Position numbers and translations under genes: made by a program
In this document: positions 41,373 through 55,900 of the stretch, one piece after another
Layout of the letters: every line of letters starts with the position of its first letter
Numbering within the stretch: position 1 is the stretch's first letter
DNA from: Solea solea
Lineage: Eukaryota; Chordata; Actinopteri; Pleuronectiformes; Soleidae
Reading direction: 5' to 3'
DNA: 64,000 nt
Assembly (NCBI RefSeq): GCF_958295425.1
Contig: NC_081139.1
Span: 27,037,463 to 27,101,462, forward strand
The notes under the pieces: generated by a model
Seen by the model: only the letters and a program-made list of their open reading frames with translations
What the model was told of the DNA's origin: nothing
Database searches by the model: none

Positions 41373-44300
41373 CAGAGCAAAGCTCAGCAGAAATGCCGAC
41401 TCATGTTTAGTTGTACTAAAACTAAACTCTTTCCTGCTGTGTCTACTGATTTCTTTAATTGTGTGATAGTTCAGGGTTTTTGAAGTGGGGTTGTATAAAG
41501 TACTCATATACATACAGTGTGTGTGTGCACGTGTGTGTGTGTGCTAGCTAATGAAAACATGGCTGTTACTAGAGACAAAAGACTCAAATCAAGGCCAAAA
41601 AACGCAAACTAAGTAAGTAAGATTAGCTACAGTATGAGCTACAGTTACAAGTAAGCTAGCAGTGCTACAGGTAAGCTAAGAGCTACATTTACAGGTAAGA
41701 TGATAGGTAAGCTAACTGTTGCACGTAAGTAAAACTACAAGTAAGCTAACAGTTACAGGTTAGCCAAGAGCTACAGGTACAGATAAGCTGACAGTAACCT
41801 ATAAACTATAACTACAAGTGAGCTAACAATTGCAGATTAGCTATGAACTGCAGTTACAAGTAAGGTAGCAGTGCTACAGATAAGCTAAGAGCAACAGTTA
41901 TATGTAAGTTTACAGTGTTACAGGTTGGCTAAGAGCTACATTTACGGGTAAGACGATAGGTAAGCTAACTGTTGCAGGTAAACTAAAACTACATGTCAGC
42001 TAGCAGGTAAAGGTTAGCCAAGAGCTACCGGTACAGATAAGCTGACAGTAACCTGTGAGCTAAAACTACAAGTGGCCTAACAATTGCAGATTAGCTATGA
42101 ACTGCAGTTGCAAGTAAACTAGCAGTGCTCCAGAAAAGCTAAGACCTACAGGTAAAAACTTATTGTAAGTCGCTTTGGATAAAAGCGTCTGCTAAATGAC
42201 ATGTAATGTAATGTAATGTAAAATGAGAGGTAAGCTAACAGTTATGGTTAAGCTAAAATCTGCAGTTTCAAATAAGCTAGCTGTGCTACAGGTAAGCTAA
42301 GAGCAACAGTTATAAGTAAGATAACATTGTTATAGGTGGGCTATAAGAGTTAGTTTAGATTAGATTAGATTAGATTAGATTAGATTGTACTTTATTGATC
42401 CCACAACTGGGAAATTCACTTGTGCAGTAGCATACATGTTACAAAGGACAGGACAGAACAGAATGGCATAGATTATCTAAAGAAACAAATACTAAAATAA
42501 GATAAAAAAATAAATAAAATAAAATAGAATAAAAATTAAATAAAATAAGATAAAATGAAATGAGGTATGCAATTCACATCAACACTATGTGTTTAGATGT
42601 GTAGAGATGATGTACATGTAAGATGATAGGTAAGCTAACTGTTGCAGGTAAACTAAAGAAAGTAAGGTTAGTTTAAAGCTACAGTTAGAAGTAATCTAAA
42701 AGTTCAATGGGTGAGTTAAGACCTATAAGTAAGCTAGCAGGTACAGGTAAGCTAACAGTTACAGGTAAGGTAATGGCTACAAGTAAAGGTAAGATGATAG
42801 GTAAACTAACAGATACAGGTAAACTGAAGCTACACTTGAGCGTATAAAAAATAATAACCGTGCCACCTGTGTTGACTTTGTATAACGTCACACAGATTTT
42901 ATGAGGCGACTGCAGAGAACAATCCCCATGTGAAACGTCCCGCACTGTCCCTTTAATCAGCAACCTCTCATTTTCCACCATGAATAAACTTTTATCGGTG
43001 TTGAAGATGAGGGTCAGGGACCAGGCATGGGTCTCCAGAGACTGTCCACGAGATATATAAAACACGGCGTTAGTGGTTTTTTTGACAGCTCAGAGTCTGA
43101 AGTGAGACCATTTTTTCGCCTCTGTTCCATTAACGACGTCCCGCTTCATTTTCACACCTGACAAATGAGAAGAGCAGGTTTTTTCACTCGGGGGCTTAAA
43201 ATGTGTCAGCTTGTGTGAGCAACGACGTTTAAATGTTGCATTAACCTTGTTTGAATCCAGCCTCCTGACACTCGACCCCTAACTGCAAATGTAATCAGGT
43301 GATGTGTGCAGAGTAATCTGATTACTTTAGGGAGGCACACTCACGTCCTGCTCGGTTTTCACGCCTGTCACAGCAGCTGCTGCGTTAGTGGAAATGAAAA
43401 CGCTGAGGAAAATCACCGGGGACGAATAAACAAAGTCTCCGGCTTCTCTGTCTGTTCCTGCGACAACAGTTTGTTGAGATGAATCAGAGCAAAGCGACGT
43501 TTGCATGGAGGAAACTGCGCCGTCAGCTCGGAATATTTTACAAAAACAGCTGAATCAAACAGAATGTTGTTTAAAATTAACTTTGAATAATGTGGCTGGA
43601 GATGCTTTAACTGCCCCGGTCTAACTTTTGGTTTATATATTCTTTTTTATTCATTATGACATTTTAGGTCTGTAATATTAGAATCCTCTCTTGAAAGGGA
43701 TTTTTAACCTCAGACTCAATCTTAATGCTTTCCAGATTAAATAAACATAATAATAATAATACAATGAGGCCCCTGCCTTAAATCTTGGGTCAGTAAGTGT
43801 GTTATTAACTATTTTATTACTTTTATTTAAAAATAAAAACTTTGGGTTCAAAACATCAACAAATGATTAAAAAAAAAATCCATTACTGAAAGAAGAAAAA
43901 GTGATTACACTGATACATCCCATACCCTCCCGTCGCCTCTTTGACCAAAGCCCCCGCCCCCAGAAGTCCACATAATTTAGTGGAATTATTCAATTTTAGC
44001 TGCTAATTTCTAATTTCCCTGCCCCCAAACATGTGTAAAATAACACATTTTGTGTTTTCCCATAAAAAACAACTACATCAAATAATCAAACTGACATTTA
44101 AAGGGAAACAATCCTCAAAGATGATTCAATGTTTCAGTGGTTTTAAACAGGACTGAAGCTGAAAAACATTAATCTGTAAAGTTATTTGAGCATTTCTTGT
44201 CCTTAATGACTGAAGAGGGTAGTATATCAAACTGGAGCCTGAGGGTTAATGTTAGCATGACTTTTCCAAATGATGGCAGAGAGTTGGGGTTAGGGTCTAA

Positions 44301-44976
44301 CGTTGATTTAATGCCAGTAAGTGTGAAAAAGCTAAAATTAGCAGGCTATGGCTGATACATCCCACCCCTTTTTTGCACTCTGGTCAAAGCTCCGCCCCCA
44401 AAACATAGAGAATCTTGATGGCACGTTCTCCGCCATTTGTTCATAACAAGTGCGCTAACTTGTAGCTAATAGGATTATTTGTTTTGGTAGTATGGACAGG
44501 AGACTCTGCTCATCTATTTTTACAGAGCTAACGTCAAACTAATGTCAGTAAGAGTGGAAAAGCTAACAATAGCAGGCTATGGCAGATAAAACCCACTCGT
44601 TTTTGGCTCTCTGGTCAAAGCTCCGCCCCCAAAACACAGAAAGTCGTCGTCTATCGTTAAACTCTGAATCTTGTCTTCACTTATCTTCTTCCTTTTTCCC
44701 AGACAACTTTATTCTTGTTGACTCTCATGTGCGTGAAGAAGATTTGCGTCTCACAGACAAATTACACACCCGAACTTTAATACGTGTTCATTTAACTGCA
44801 GCATGAGGAACGCAGGTGAAGAAAAAGCATCTCAACAGAAACCATATGCCAACGAGGGGCCCTCGTCTCCATGGCAACGATGCGTGAGTCATCCTAGCAG
44901 ATACCCCGACCGACACGGCACTTACTGGAGGACTATACATTGCGGACACATACACACATACGCACACGTTTACATA

Positions 44977-45016
<40 letters not shown>

Positions 45017-46405
45017 TATCGCAGACACTTACAGGTGTGAGAGGAAGACGAATCCACTGGTGTCTGTTCTCGCCGCTCACACTTCCTGTCTCTGTCTCTG
45101 TCTCTGTCTCTGAACAGTAAATCCACGGCGGCGGCGAGAGGAAAATCACAGCCTGTCAAACTACTTTACAACGTTCTGTGTGTGTGTGTGCACCCTTGCT
45201 TTAGTCTCCCCCCCTCTCTCTCTCTCTCTCTTCCCCCACTTTCCTCATCTTTTCTCTCTAAAGATATTGATGGTAAAATACACCAGTGTGCAGTGTACAG
45301 AAAGAGAATCAGAGTCTGAGAGAAGGTGAGAGGAGGTGAGAGGAGGTGAGAGAAGGTGAGAGAAGGTGAGAGGAGGTGAGAGAAGGTGAGAGAAGGTGAG
45401 AGGAGGTGAGAAAAGGTGAGAGGAGGTGAGAGAAGGTGAGAGAAGGTGAGAGAGGGTGAGAGGAGGTGAGAGGAGGTGAGAAAAGGTGAGAGAAGGTGAG
45501 AGGAGGTGAGAAAAGGTGAGAGGAGGTGAGAGGAGGTGAGAAAAGGTGAGAGGAGGTGAGAGAAGGTGAGAGAAGGTGAGAGAGGGTGAGAGAAGGTGAG
45601 AGGAGGTGAGAGGAGGTGAGAGAAGTGGGCGTTTAACAACACGTTATCATCCCAGTTTGTAAAAAAATTCATCCAGAGGATTATAAAACTTCCCAGAACG
45701 TTCCCCTACTGTTCGTTCTCTATGTACAACCTTCATAGAACCTTTAGAGAACGTTCTCTAAAGGTTCCCAGAACATTACTTATGTACAACCTTCATACAA
45801 CCTTCTAAGTAACAACCCGTTCTAAATAACGTTCCTCTAACGTTACTTAGAACGATGCTACACGTCGGTTCGACAGCCAATCAGCGCTGAGATTCTCAGG
45901 ACCACGTCACGGACTTTGCCAGCGGCCAGAATCCGCTCATGATGGAGGGGGAAATGTGTCACTTGTGTGTGTGTGGACACTCAGAGGTGGAAACGTCAGT
46001 GCAGTTGCACGACAACAATGAAGGACTTTGCTTTGTGGCTGTCAAGTTTTGTACGACAATCCACTGCGGACTGTCGTGGGTCTGGTACTGAACCAAACTG
46101 AACGGTTCCACTCAGTGGAAAAACGTCTGGAAAGAAAATCCACAACAACCAACGGTGACAGGACAAATGGGCGTGGCTTCTTGTTGTTTACTTCCGGACA
46201 TTTTTGGTACATAATTATATTTTATTTAGTTTTCTGCTCTGCATCGGAGTCACTCTGATTCATCCTCTCTCTCCCTCTGACAGCACGTCAGCTGTAATTA
46301 ACCACTTCATGATGATTGACAGACTGACGAGCCATGTGATTGGTTGTCTGTGTCAAAGCCAGCTCTATAATTAGGCTGATGATGGGAGGGTGATTTGAGC
46401 CGACG

Positions 46406-46437
<32 letters not shown>

Positions 46438-46793
46438 CACATCCACACTCTCCTCTACAAACACGGTGCCACCAGAGTCCAAAGGCCAGAGAAACACAGA
46501 GGTGGTGTTAAAACACTACGCTGAGCTGTCAATCAAACTACAGTGTCAACAGAATGGCGGGCCTGCAGGGGGCGCAATCACACACACACAAAACACTTTC
46601 TTATTTATCCGACTGAGGAACTGATTCTGAAAGTTAACATGTACAAACTAGTGTAGTGTCATTTATTTTTATTTTTGCTTTGCCAAAATATGTTAAATGG
46701 ACAAAGAAACAATGAAAATGTTTGTCCTAACTCAAACTGTTGATAGTTGCAAATACTGTATATATATACATACAGTATATATATATCTATATA

Positions 46794-46829
<36 letters not shown>

Positions 46830-47929
46830 CCCTATTAGGGTTAGGGTTAGTCCAACTCTGCCTCGATGGTTGCAAACCCTGTAGCCCTGGAAGAGCAGGT
46901 CCAGTAGAACCACAGTTCCTGGTTCCTCTCACCGTGACCTTGTGACCTTCACCTCCTCCTCATAATCCAGTAATCGTCTGCGTCTAATTTAAATCTCACC
47001 CTCGTCTCCACCTTCGTCGTCGTTTTAAAAACTGCCACTTTTTTTTTCTGCCCTCCAGTTTTTATTGGACGTCATCCATGAATCACAGAACCTAACAGCT
47101 GGTCAGACGCCCTCTCCACTTCACCACCGCCACCGCCGCCACAACATTAAAATATTCAATCATCTCATTTCAGAGTCTTTTTAAATAAAGGACAAATTAA
47201 TTGGCTTGAAATGAAATGAAAACCTTATTTGTGTCTCCCACGATGCCTGGTTGCCCATGGCAACAGGACGTAATACAGAGAGTGTGATTGTGAAATGTAA
47301 AATGTGGGAACACGAATCTATGTTCTGTTTTCTTTCGTACAATAATTTGAAAAAAAGAAAATAAGGTTTATATAACAAAATAAACCTTATATTGAAAAAC
47401 ACTGTTATTTTGTTCTTGTGCAACATAGAAAATCTCAGTAACTGGTAGCGTTTGTGTTCGTGTGGTTTGTGTGTCGTCTTCCTCCATCAATGGCTCGCTC
47501 TCCCACACCAAACCCCACAGAGAAAATCAGTGATTTTAGCTAGCAGGGACACAAGAGCTGCTGGTCTGCTGCTGCCTCGTGTGGTCACTTTGTGTCACTG
47601 AGGTTAATCTGAGCAAAGGATTTTAAACACAGAATTTTACAGAATAACACATTTGAATTTACTGATGGAGGCAGCAGTGGATCAACAACTCCTGTATGCT
47701 GTGATGTTAAATCATGTTAAATCACTGATTTTCTCTATGAGGTTTGGTGTGGGAGAGTGAGTGGTTTACAAACTTCAGTTTCCTGTCAAACATCTGTGCA
47801 AACAGATTTAGGTCCCCACAACATGAGTAATACCTGAAACACACTCACACACACACACACACATCCATTGTTGTGTAAATTCCCTATGGCAGTGAGCAAA
47901 GGGCAAGAAAGAAACACACTGGAGAGAAA

Positions 47930-47974
<45 letters not shown>

Positions 47975-48062
47975 TGTGTGAGAGAGGTGACCAGGAAAGA
48001 ACACTCATGGACGCATGAGACGAGTGCATGAAGGACATGTCTGTGTTTGCCGCGTACATCTC

Positions 48063-48094
<32 letters not shown>

Positions 48095-50602
48095 AGAGAG
48101 CGAGAGAGCGAGAGAGTGAGAGAGAGAGAGTGACTGTGGGTGTCTCTCGCCCTTTTCTGCTCGGCTTCATTTGCATTTCTAAAAAAAAAAAAACTTTTGT
48201 ACCAAACATCCATTTACTGAGATTCAGCCTTTCAGTGTGTGTGTGTGTGTGTGTGTCACTGCATGATGTGAATACACTGAGCATCATATTGTGCAATAAA
48301 ACTGTGGCAAAGCTAGAAAGAAAAGACAAATATTCTCACCCCTGAACAAAATACTAATTTATTCAAATTGACATTAGTTTACATTTATAATGTCTTATGA
48401 ACACATTAACGTCTTTATCTCACTGTGAGACAGAGACTGAAGTGTGTAAACTGCTCACTCTCCCACACCAAACCCCATAGAGAAAATCAGTGATTTTAAC
48501 ATCACAGCACACACGAGTTGTTGATCCACTGCTGCCTCCATCACTAAGTCCATATGTCTTATTTTGTTAATTCGGCGTTAGAAAACTTACATTCAGACTT
48601 ATTTTAGGGACACAAAGTGACCACACGTTAACTCACGGCAGCAGCTGATTAGTACGAGTACGGTGGCCCTGGAGTGCCATACACACAACATTTAAGAAAA
48701 CACTTAAAACACGAAAAAATATTACAAATTGAATATTACAAAAACGCTAACGCATTAAAAAAACTTTACAACATTCCAAAAACGGTAAAATATAAAAAAC
48801 GCTACATTACAAAAAAACGCTAAAATATAAAAAGAGCTACAACATTACAAAAATGCTAAAATATACAAACGCTACAACATTACAAAAACACTAAAATATA
48901 AAAAACGCTACAACATAAAAAAACGCTAAAATATATAAAATAAGCTACAACATTACAAAAACGCTAAAATATAAAAAACGCTACAACATTAAAAAACGCC
49001 ACATTACAAAAACGTTTATAAAACTCTAAAAAGTTAAAAAACAGCAAAACACAACACATAAGCACTTCGCTAATGTGTTTGTGTTTTGGTAATGTTGTAG
49101 TGTTTGACACTCCAGGGCCACCGTCGTTTTGCCTCCTGCTCTATATCTACAGTCATGAAGCTGAAGGTGAAAGAAGAGAAAAGTGCTGACTCACCACGTA
49201 GAGCTGTTTCCACAGTAACGCCCATTCCTGCAGCGTGGACGTCACCTCGGTGACGATGGGGTCTTCAAGAGGAACCACCGTCTCATGAGGACTGTAAGGA
49301 GACAACAAACCTCATGAGTTTCATACACAGTGACTGGGCTTAAAGGGACAGTGCGCTTGTTTTTGACAGGAAGTCGACGCTCTCGAGCTCGACTGAGTCA
49401 GGCGATCCGACAACTCGCAGGGTCCGAGGAAACATGCGGAGGAGAAATGATATTTGTGTTCATCTGACTCTGTATCTCTTTTCCGACAACAGTGCTGCAG
49501 TTTATACGTCGTCTACTTCAAACTGCAAAACACGTTTACACGACACGATTGTCTGAGTCCCACTAAAATGGGACTTTTAGTGATTTTCAAAGCGAGCAAA
49601 CGTGAGACTCCAGGACACGAGTCAGAACCTCGTGTTTTGTCGCTTCTGTGTTTGAAATCCTTTGTTCAGATTGACGTCAGTGACAAAAAGTGACCACACG
49701 AGGCAGCAGAGGACCAGCAGCTCCTGTGTCCCCGTGAGCTAAAATCACTGATTTTCTCTCTGGAGTTTGGTGTGTGAGAGTGAGCGGTTTAAATAAATGT
49801 ACTCTACCAGTCAGAAAGAGTCGTCTAACAGTGAGACGAAGCCTTGAGCATATTCTAAAGCCGTCACAGACTCAGACACGCTCCCTCGTTAATGTGTTTC
49901 CAAACTGAGTTCAGTCACAAAGTTGAAGTCGAGGACCTCGGTTCACCTCGACATGAAGAATCATTGTGCGCTAACTCTCCTTCCTCTCTTTCCACTTCCT
50001 TCATACACGACTCTCACCATGGAGGAGTGAGAGCTGAGTCACTGCCTCTGCCCTGGAGTCTCCTCATCCTCCTCCTCCTCCTCCTCCTCCTCCTCCTCCT
50101 TCTCTCCGTCTCATGACTGATTAATTAATAAAAGCCATTGTGCTACATTAGCTGCTGTCCCAGCTGAGCTGACGCTCACGTTAGTTACACTTGTTTCTCG
50201 GTGGCTTCTCCTCCTCTTCATCTGTATCGCTCTGTCTTTCTCTCCACTCACTCCGTTCCTCTGCGTCTCTTTCTCGTCCCTGTCCTGTCCTTCCCTCCGT
50301 GTCCTCTCCTACAGACGGACAGACGGACACGCTGTGCCTTTAAAAGGCCACCGCATGAAGCAAGGTTAGATTTTTACAGACGTTTTAAGAATGTGTGAAA
50401 AACATTTTTATTGTCATTAGAGAGATTTTTCCAACAGGAAATGAACCCCGAAATCCTTTGTTTAGCTTCACCACAGTGACACAAAGTGACCACACGAGGC
50501 AGCAGTGGACCAGCAGCTCCTGTGTCCCCGTGAGCTAAAATCACTGAATTTCTCTCTGGACTTTGGTGTGGGAGAGTGATCAGAGTCTCCTGTGGGGAAA
50601 GG

Positions 50603-50662
<60 letters not shown>

Positions 50663-52895
50663 GCATGGATCCATTTGGCTTCAAGTCTTTTGTTCGAACT
50701 GTTTTTATTTTGTTGTCACCAGCGTTTTCCATTTACTTCACATGTGCCCACGTCTCGTTACTCCTCAGCACAGGAAGCTCACACAGCGCAGTCACATGAA
50801 AGTAGCACAATAGTCTATAAATAAATATGTTACACAAGCACACTGCCAAAAAAATCTATACTATGCCTTTAAAATGTCATCATTTATATTAGGGAGCTTG
50901 TTTTTTTTTATGTCACCGTAACACGCACACACGCGCACACACACTGTGTCAGTCCACAGTTGCCCTGCAGGTTTACTGAAAACATTACAAGATTCACTAA
51001 TTAATTTAGTTTCTGCCTTTTAATTAAACTCTTATGCAAATCAGAGGCTTTAAAAAAACATGTTTTCCTGATAATGATGTAAGCGTATAAAACGTTGTCC
51101 TCTTGAACTCGGAAAAGTGATTCAGAAACAAGGCGACCAATAACGTTAGAGAGATCCCAAACACGCTGCAGAATGTAAACAAAACAGAAGTCAGACTCGT
51201 GGGCTGGTGACGAGATCGTCTGCTGCTGCTCTGCTGATGAGCAGCGCCCCCTAAAGGCCACGGTGTGGACAGTGGGGAGCAGAGGAGAACCTGGTGGTGG
51301 TGCGAGGGTGAGTGTTCGGACAGAAGACGGTAAACCAGGTCTGACTGAAACGGTTTTAACAGAGAGACAAAAGCATGTGGTAAACACACGAGTGATAAAA
51401 CGACAACAGACTGGAGCTGAAGGCGCACGTTTATCTCTGCAGTGAGATCAGAACTGTGCTGGAGAACGACCTTCTGTTACTGTCCCAGTAAACATCCATC
51501 CACCTTCTACTGCAGGGTCACAGGTCACAGGTCACAGCCGGGACCAGGGGTCGCGTTAACCGAATATTTTCCGTCATTGACCGTTTTTTTAAAACGGTGA
51601 CGGAAAAATCTGAGAGCCATCCGTCATTTTGACAGATTGCAATTCACAGCCCTAAAAACTATGTTGATAAAAGAGGTGAAAAAAGAGGGATAGATGCAGA
51701 TGAAGGACAAACTCAGCCCTTGGCCTCAGCGGAGCGAGGAAGCGGCAGTAAGGAGGTTAGGCGAGTTCTGTGGGAGCAAGAGTTCTCCTGGCTGAGGAGG
51801 GAGGATAGAAAAATGTTGTGCGACAAAATAAAGATTCCCATCGGAGAATCTGAGCATAATTTCTGACCTGGACACCGTACTCAATGCATCTCGCTATCCT
51901 TGTAGTGCTGACAGCGTGTTAAAGAGCTATGGACAGGAGGCTTTGGAGCGCGTCTGTGACCGGTGCAGCTGATCCACTGGTGCAGAAGGAGCGCATGTTG
52001 CGGGATTTCCTACCACGCGCAACTACGCGCAAGCAGGCACGCGATTTAAGTCCATGTGGACCAGGAGGAAAGTGTGAGACTGTGCGTTTAGGCCACAGGT
52101 GAACTGTTCATATTCCACTGCAATATGAACAATGCAATTGAATATGTCATTGTTATCATTTAAAGTGACCGGTAAAAATTGATTATGACGGGATTTTTAT
52201 GACCCTGTCAGTCAAAATGACAGACAACGAAAAAGTCTAGCGCAACCTCTGGCTGGGACAGATCGTCAGTCCATCGCAGGGACAAACAACCATTCACTCT
52301 CACACCTACGGTCAATTTAGAGTGTCCAATTGACCTAATCCCCATATTGCATGTTTTTGGACAGTGGGAGGAACCCGGAGAACCCGGAGAACACCCACGC
52401 ACACACGGGGAGAACATGTGACCTCCATGCATAAAGACCCTTGTTCCGACCGGGGCTTGAAGCCGGGTCTTCTTGCTGCAAAGGCAAAGAGCGCTAACCC
52501 CGAGTAAACACGTGTACGACCCTGACGGACAAACAAGGAGGTTCACGGAAAGCACCAACAGAGAAGATCGTAGAAAACTTACCCTCGATTGGTGACGACG
52601 GCTTTCTTCAGGTGAACGTAGTCGGCGGGAAAAACTCCCTGCAGAGACACAAGAGGCAAAGATTTACTGTCTCATATCCTGTCTCTCAGCCAGAGCTGGC
52701 CGGCTAAATAAAGGACAAATCAATAAATAAATAAAAAAAACGTGAGCAGCTTCTGCTGCAGTGATGGAAACTCTTTAAACATCATCATCGATAAAATGTC
52801 TTTTTCCTTTAAATTTACACAAAAACAACAATATTAGGTGTCACGCAGGACTAAAAATAATGAGACGTGTCCTTGTGTCTTTTATTTTCTGGGAA

Positions 52896-52943
<48 letters not shown>

Positions 52944-55900
52944 GCGTACGCTGCATTTTTTATTAGTAACTGAGACCAATCAATCTTTTGTGTTTTGTCT
53001 CCAGGAAACACAATGCTCTGTTTCTGCTTCTTCACAACCAGACTTTGCACATTTTAAAAAGTTTTCTCTTTAACTTGAAGGTCGAGGGTTTGGTTCCCAG
53101 CCTCGTGTCCCTGGGCGTGGTCTCAAAACGAGCTCACGAGCAAATCATCATATTACTGCAGATATTAACGTACGACTGGAGGAAAGTCAGAGTAGGAACT
53201 GATGTTGGGGAATGTATTGTGAGACGCACAGAGAGAGAGAGAGAATATATAACATGACTGAAAACCATCCGGTGTTCACTGACGATGTTTTTCAAATGGA
53301 AATAAACAGATCGACTTTCCACAGACACTGAGTTTCCTCAGGCTTGTGTTTACATTTAAATATAAATCAAATAAATAAAACAAAGTCACGTCTGCTGCTG
53401 CTGCTGCTGCTGCTGCTGTGGCTGCTGCTGCTGCTGTGGCTGCTGCTGCTGCTGCTGCTGCTGAACAACATGCACTCATCAATAATTCACGTGAGACACA
53501 GTGAAGGTTAGAGTGGAAGCTGCATGTGTGCAGCACTCACTGCAAAGACTGCTGTCACAAAACTGTCTCGACTTTCAGGGAAAAATCAGGATTCAAAGTG
53601 ACGACTGCAGCTTTTTAAAAAAAAAAAATTCCTTACTTTTTGCCGTCAAATTTAATTGAAACTGTTCTCGTTTCTTTTCTTTTCTTTTCTTTTTTACACA
53701 GCTGCACAAGAAAATATGGCATAAAGTTGAATTTAAAGGGCGTTGAAATTGAAAGAGTCCATGAAACAAAGTCTTTGGGAGTCGTTACAGAAACACAAAA
53801 ACTTAGAAACATAGAAGACGTTAAACGTTAAAGTTATCCAAAATCTATTGATATTATTTATGAAACAAGGGACTTATTGAATAAAAACTGCTGTACACTT
53901 ACAAAACAAACTTAGATCCTATAACTAAACTTCAGTAAAGAGCAATTTAAAATAATTCATGTTAGAAACAATATACAAATATTAGAAAATGTGTCAGTTT
54001 TGGGGGAATAGTTATGGAATGAAATTGTGTAAAAACTCTTTTAAATGTTTGAAATGTAAAATATTTACAGCTTACAAAGCAAAATATAAACAGCACTATA
54101 ATCGTAAGTGCAAACATACATTTCTGATTTTCAGCCTGTTCCTTTTCATTCATTCATTCATTCATATGGTACCCCACATTTTGTACAAAGTTATGGTTCA
54201 TAAGTACGGCAGTCAGCATTAACGCACTAATTAGAGTTCATTTAGCTGCAGCTGATGATTGTTGCGTGGCGTCCCACAGGGCTCAGTTGTGGGCCCACTT
54301 CACCTTTGAGCTCCATCTTTAAAGCGGCCATAGCATGGTCCTATCTCACTTATATGCAAGATATGGAGGTGTACTTACAAACATGAAGTTGTTTTTATGC
54401 TCAAAAATGTCCTAGTCTATATAAACGAGAAATGTCTCATCACTGACGCTCTCGTCAGCCGCACTGTTTCAGACCAAAACCACTCCCACAGAACACAGAC
54501 TGTCTTGTGATTGGCCAGTTACCTGGAAGTGATGTAATTGGCACGTCAGCTCTCAAACCTGCAGCTACCCCTCTGGAAAGGATGCACCACTAGCAATTAT
54601 CAAAACATTGAGTAATGTCGTAATCCCTTACACATTTGATCTGGAGTCTGACCCAGAGTCAGAAGACACTGTGACAGTGAAAGACTGCTGCAGGATGCCT
54701 GTAGCTTGGATAACGTTGTGGTTACCGAGATGATAAACACACATGCATATGAAACACGAGTGTAGCGTGTAGCTTAGCATGTAGCCAGCTATCGCTAATG
54801 CTAAACGACAAAACAAGCACACAAAGACAGTTATATACATATTGTTGGCACTGCTCCTTCCTTCCTTTAGGTGAAGTTTGGTGCTGTGTCCTGCTTTATA
54901 TTGCTACTTTCAACCGTAGAAGAAGAAGAACTACTCTTGTTGTAGCTGCTGAGCGTATCGGTTGTACAGAGCTCAGCAGCTACAACGAGAGTTGGTGTTC
55001 TTCTTCTGTGGTTGAAAGTATGTCACCAGATGTGCCCAGACTCTAGTGCCCGGACTAGGAGGCACTGCTGCTTAGAGGAGTGGTGAAATTCGCCAGTGAC
55101 GTAACAAGTCAACAGAAGTGCCGTTCCGCTTCGTAGAACTCAGGAAACCAATCAAACCCTGCACTCTCAGCAGTGGCTGAACTGATTGTTATGGACTTTT
55201 AGGGCTTCATAAACGAGGTAATGACGCAGATACACACAAAAATGCAGCGTTAATTGGCAATTCCGGGCTATGGGATCTTTAAACAAACATCATAGTTTCT
55301 TTTCATTGTTTTGCTGATGATGTTGACACAAACCTTCTCCTCACATCTAACAGACTCAAAGAATTGTCTGGAATATTTTCCACCTTAGATGGATTTTAAT
55401 TTTTAAGTCTCGACGAAAATAAAACTGTAAAATCATTTCTTTCAGATCTTTTAAATCTTTTAAAAGGAGAAATCTTGCCGTGTTTATTGACAATGTTTTA
55501 TAAAACGTAAAAACAGATCAACTCAGTTGTTAAAAGTCGGGGTTTTTTTTTACTAATGAAATGAATTCCATAGACACTGAGTTTCCTCGGGCTTGTTGCA
55601 CTTGTTTACATTTAAATAAAATCAATTAAATCTTTAAAATTCAAGTTCGATTCCCAATCAAAATACACTGATAAAAGCCACTTTACGTTGTTGATTTTAA
55701 CATATACATCATAAAAATGCAGTAATTGTGATTATTTATTGAACTTCCGCGAGTCATTTACAGCTGTTTAATTTCACCGTGCAGAGGCTGTGGTTGGTTG
55801 ATTAGACGTTGATCGATTTGATCGATTAATCAGCCTGACGCGGCCCTTCGTGGCTCTCTCACTGACTGGCACAATAAAATGGAATGCGGCCATTGTTGCC

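Larger units (their letters stand above)
41600..42840. repeat. GTAAGCTAACAGTTACAG array
   Basis: Degenerate units of ACAGGTAAGCTAACAGTTAC and GCTAAGAGCTACAG, interrupted by an L2 tail (42,157-42,222) and by a LINE tail (42,350-42,445). Confidence 0.88.
34021..49194 (-). other. dock3 intron w3-w4 (15.2 kb)
   Basis: The largest intron in the window. From low to high coordinate it holds a GA microsatellite, a 40-bp minisatellite, the L2 LINE, the minisatellite remainder, AT-rich sequence, a GTAAGCTA array, a reverse-orientation LINE tail, GGTGAGA and AAAACGCTA arrays, and two foldback copies. No host exon was found. Confidence 0.75.
49292..52582 (-). other. dock3 intron w2-w3 (3.3 kb)
   Basis: It contains two truncated foldback copies, a CTCC-type repeat (50,065-50,102), a CA microsatellite (50,607-50,660) and the nested hAT-like element in an older dispersed repeat (51,485-52,535). 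No exon was seen. Confidence 0.75.

Noticed and set aside
45166..45672. 168-residue minus-strand ORF with SHLLSPFLT repeats
   Set aside because: It is the translation of the 10-bp GGTGAGA array.
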